DNA of 64,000 nucleotides, taken from Sulfurovum indicum (lineage in GTDB: Bacteria > Campylobacterota > Campylobacteria > Campylobacterales > Sulfurovaceae). The notes beneath the pieces were generated by a model. That model saw nothing but the letters and a program-made list of their open reading frames with translations, was not told the origin of the DNA and searched no databases. Shown piece by piece: positions 62,716 to 64,000 of this stretch (position 1 is the stretch's first letter; each line of letters opens with the position of its first letter). Where the stretch lies: positions 1,674,001 to 1,738,000 of the forward strand of contig NZ_CP063164.1 in NCBI RefSeq assembly GCF_014931715.1, read 5' to 3'. A program made the position numbers and the translations under genes.

Positions 62716-62870
62716 TGGTTTCTCCCGGCAATATAAATATACAGATATATTATAGCCCAGAGATGTTAATAATTGTTTTTTATAGTATAAAATAAGTTAT
62801 GTTTTAACTTTTACTATGTAAGATTGCATCATACGAAATCGTCAATATAGACATATAATAAAGGGTATCT

Positions 62871-63545
62871 ATGCATAAGTTGCTTTACACAGGGCTCATT
62901 GTCTCTACCCTCCTGCAGGCTGAACTCTTTACAGAGTACTTTAACAACGGTGCAGTAAAATCACGTATCGAATATAAAGATGGTACTCGGACCAAAACCT
63001 CCAGAGGAGTTAAAGAGGGGTGGGAGAAAATATACTATGAAACCGGTCAACTGGCCTATGAGGTCAAAAATACCGCAGGCAGGCGAAATGGAACACTCAA
63101 ATGGTTCGATCGGCAGGGAAAACTACTTGAGATACTGCATTATCAAAATGGCCAGCGCCATGGTATCAACAAACTTTTTTACCATGACGGTACTCTGCGT
63201 TCAGAGGTGACCTACCTTTTTGATAACAAAGAGGGACCCTACAGAGAGTATTTCAGCAGTGGTGAACTCGCCCTGGAAGTGAACTATAAAAATAACCGCA
63301 AAGAAGGAGTACAAAAAGAGTACTTCAAAAATGGAAAACTCTCTTCGGAAGTACTTTATGTTAACGGATACAAAGAAGGTAGACAAAAGTGGTATGATGA
63401 GAACGGAACATTGATACGTACTGAGGCTTTTAAAATGGACCGTCCCATTGAAATACTTAAAAAACTGAAAGAGAAAAAACCTGATGCAACGGAAATGCTG
63501 CTTCAGAAGCTGGATTTCAACCCACAGCACCATAGAGCACAGTAG
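62871..63545 (+). CDS. exported MORN-repeat (YwqK-like) protein
   Basis: After a signal peptide (LLYTGLIVSTLLQA), this 224-residue protein consists of about seven repeats of roughly 23 residues with the pattern YYxNGxLxxExxYxNGxxxGxxKxYY, for example YFSSGELALEVNY and YFKNGKLSSEVLYVNG. This is the MORN_2 repeat seen in proteins sometimes called YwqK antitoxins, although here it is secreted and no toxin is beside it. A binding or scaffold role on the cell surface is likely. AAAGGG precedes the ATG. A second copy follows directly. Confidence 0.82.
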   Translation: MHKLLYTGLIVSTLLQAELFTEYFNNGAVKSRIEYKDGTRTKTSRGVKEGWEKIYYETGQLAYEVKNTAGRRNGTLKWFDRQGKLLEILHYQNGQRHGINKLFYHDGTLRSEVTYLFDNKEGPYREYFSSGELALEVNYKNNRKEGVQKEYFKNGKLSSEVLYVNGYKEGRQKWYDENGTLIRTEAFKMDRPIEILKKLKEKKPDATEMLLQKLDFNPQHHRAQ

Positions 63546-63553
63546 GAGGATCG

Positions 63554-64000
63554 ATGAAAGCCTGTTTCACATTTTTGTCCGTACTTTTAACAGCCGGAAG
63601 CCTTCAAGCTTCTCTCCAGGAGCTGCCATGCCGTGCTCCACAGCAACATATCATAGAGGACCATGCGGCCAGATCTGTGTATAAAAACTGTAAACGCAAC
63701 GGTATGACATGGTGGTATAACGACAAAGGGGGCATCAAATCAAAAGTCAATTTCAAAAATGGAAAAGAAGAGGGAGTCTATACCTCCTATCATGATAACG
63801 GAAAAGTAAAACTCACTGTCAACTACACCAACGGTCAAAAAAACGGGATACAGTATATCTATTATGACAATGGACAGCTTGGAAGCCGGGTCAACTATGT
63901 CAACGGCCGCCGAGAAGGCTTAATGACAGAATGGGACTACACGGGGTACAAATCTTCCGAAGTATTCTATAAACACAACTATAAAGTCGGTCTTAAAAAA
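63554..64000 (+). CDS. second exported MORN-repeat protein (cut by window end)
   Basis: The ATG at 63554 follows AGGAGG by a few bases and lies 8 bases after the previous gene. The 149 visible residues begin with a signal peptide (FLSVLLTAGSLQA), then a short region with two cysteines (PCRAP, KNCKRNG). At least four MORN_2 repeats follow (for example YHDNGKVKLTVNYTNGQ and YYDNGQLGSRVNYVNG). It is a diverged paralogue of the upstream protein. No stop occurs before the window end, so the 3' part is missing. Confidence 0.85.
   Translation, partial: MKACFTFLSVLLTAGSLQASLQELPCRAPQQHIIEDHAARSVYKNCKRNGMTWWYNDKGGIKSKVNFKNGKEEGVYTSYHDNGKVKLTVNYTNGQKNGIQYIYYDNGQLGSRVNYVNGRREGLMTEWDYTGYKSSEVFYKHNYKVGLKK

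Overview
The window reads as chromosomal DNA of a free-living Campylobacterota (epsilonproteobacterium), most like the Sulfurovum/Sulfurimonas group. This is inferred from gene content, not from a search. The supporting features are futalosine-route menaquinone synthesis (mqnE), a fused IspDF, an orphan HP1021/CemR-type regulator, a molybdenum iron-sulfur respiratory enzyme, and two gene orders that I recall from Campylobacter jejuni: mrp | ispDF-cemR-sat-pgpA and fur-lysS-glyA-DUF1882. I saw no rRNA, tRNA, CRISPR array, insertion sequence or prophage.

Layout. 1-7.0 kb: mqnE-trpG/pabA on the minus strand, divergent from glnD-glmS and a secreted peptidoglycan-binding-like protein. 7.0-17.0 kb: two adjacent minus-strand thiamin operons, each led by a TPP riboswitch. 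One is for uptake (TonB receptor, YkoF/MTH1187-like protein, PnuC/PnuT-like transporter, kinase). The other is for synthesis (thiC-thiO-thiS-thiG-thiE-thiD), and its intergenic gaps carry several short palindromic repeats. 17.1-22.4 kb: a frameshifted gene remnant beside a 1617-residue exonuclease-RecQ-UvrD fusion helicase, the most accessory-looking part of the window. 22.5-27.1 kb: a small hypothetical gene, metE and a Tat/lipoprotein multicopper oxidase. 27.1-32.8 kb: mrp divergent from ispDF-cemR-sat-pgpA.

32.8-37.1 kb: malic enzyme, a DUF2868 membrane protein, a DUF3482 GTPase and a small LETM1-like protein form a tightly packed minus-strand operon. 37.3-38.3 kb: two unknown genes. 38.4-45.4 kb: a complex iron-sulfur molybdoenzyme operon (four-cluster ferredoxin subunit, NrfD anchor, Tat-exported molybdopterin subunit, TorD chaperone, polyferredoxin). 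45.6-49.6 kb: a minus-strand run upstream of it with an FTR-type protein, rhodanese, esterase, dapE, a thioredoxin-fold protein and an orphan histidine kinase. 49.7-54.4 kb, plus strand: gatC, an ArsC/Spx-like gene, pilT, cvpA-like, fur, a long palindromic element, then lysS. 54.6-58.3 kb: CPA2 antiporter, glyA, DUF1882 (apparently with an AUA start) and a YjdF-like protein. 58.5-64 kb: an RND pump without visible partners, two small exported proteins and two tandem MORN-type secreted proteins, the last cut by the window end.

The genes are mostly housekeeping. The best leads for new biology are the triple-fusion helicase, the paired thiamin operons, the molybdoenzyme with its upstream redox/sensor genes, the palindromic element before lysS, a sulfate adenylyltransferase with altered active-site motifs, a cysteine-free HP1021-type regulator, and the AUA start of the DUF1882 gene. 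I did not find an unmistakable, wholly new system.
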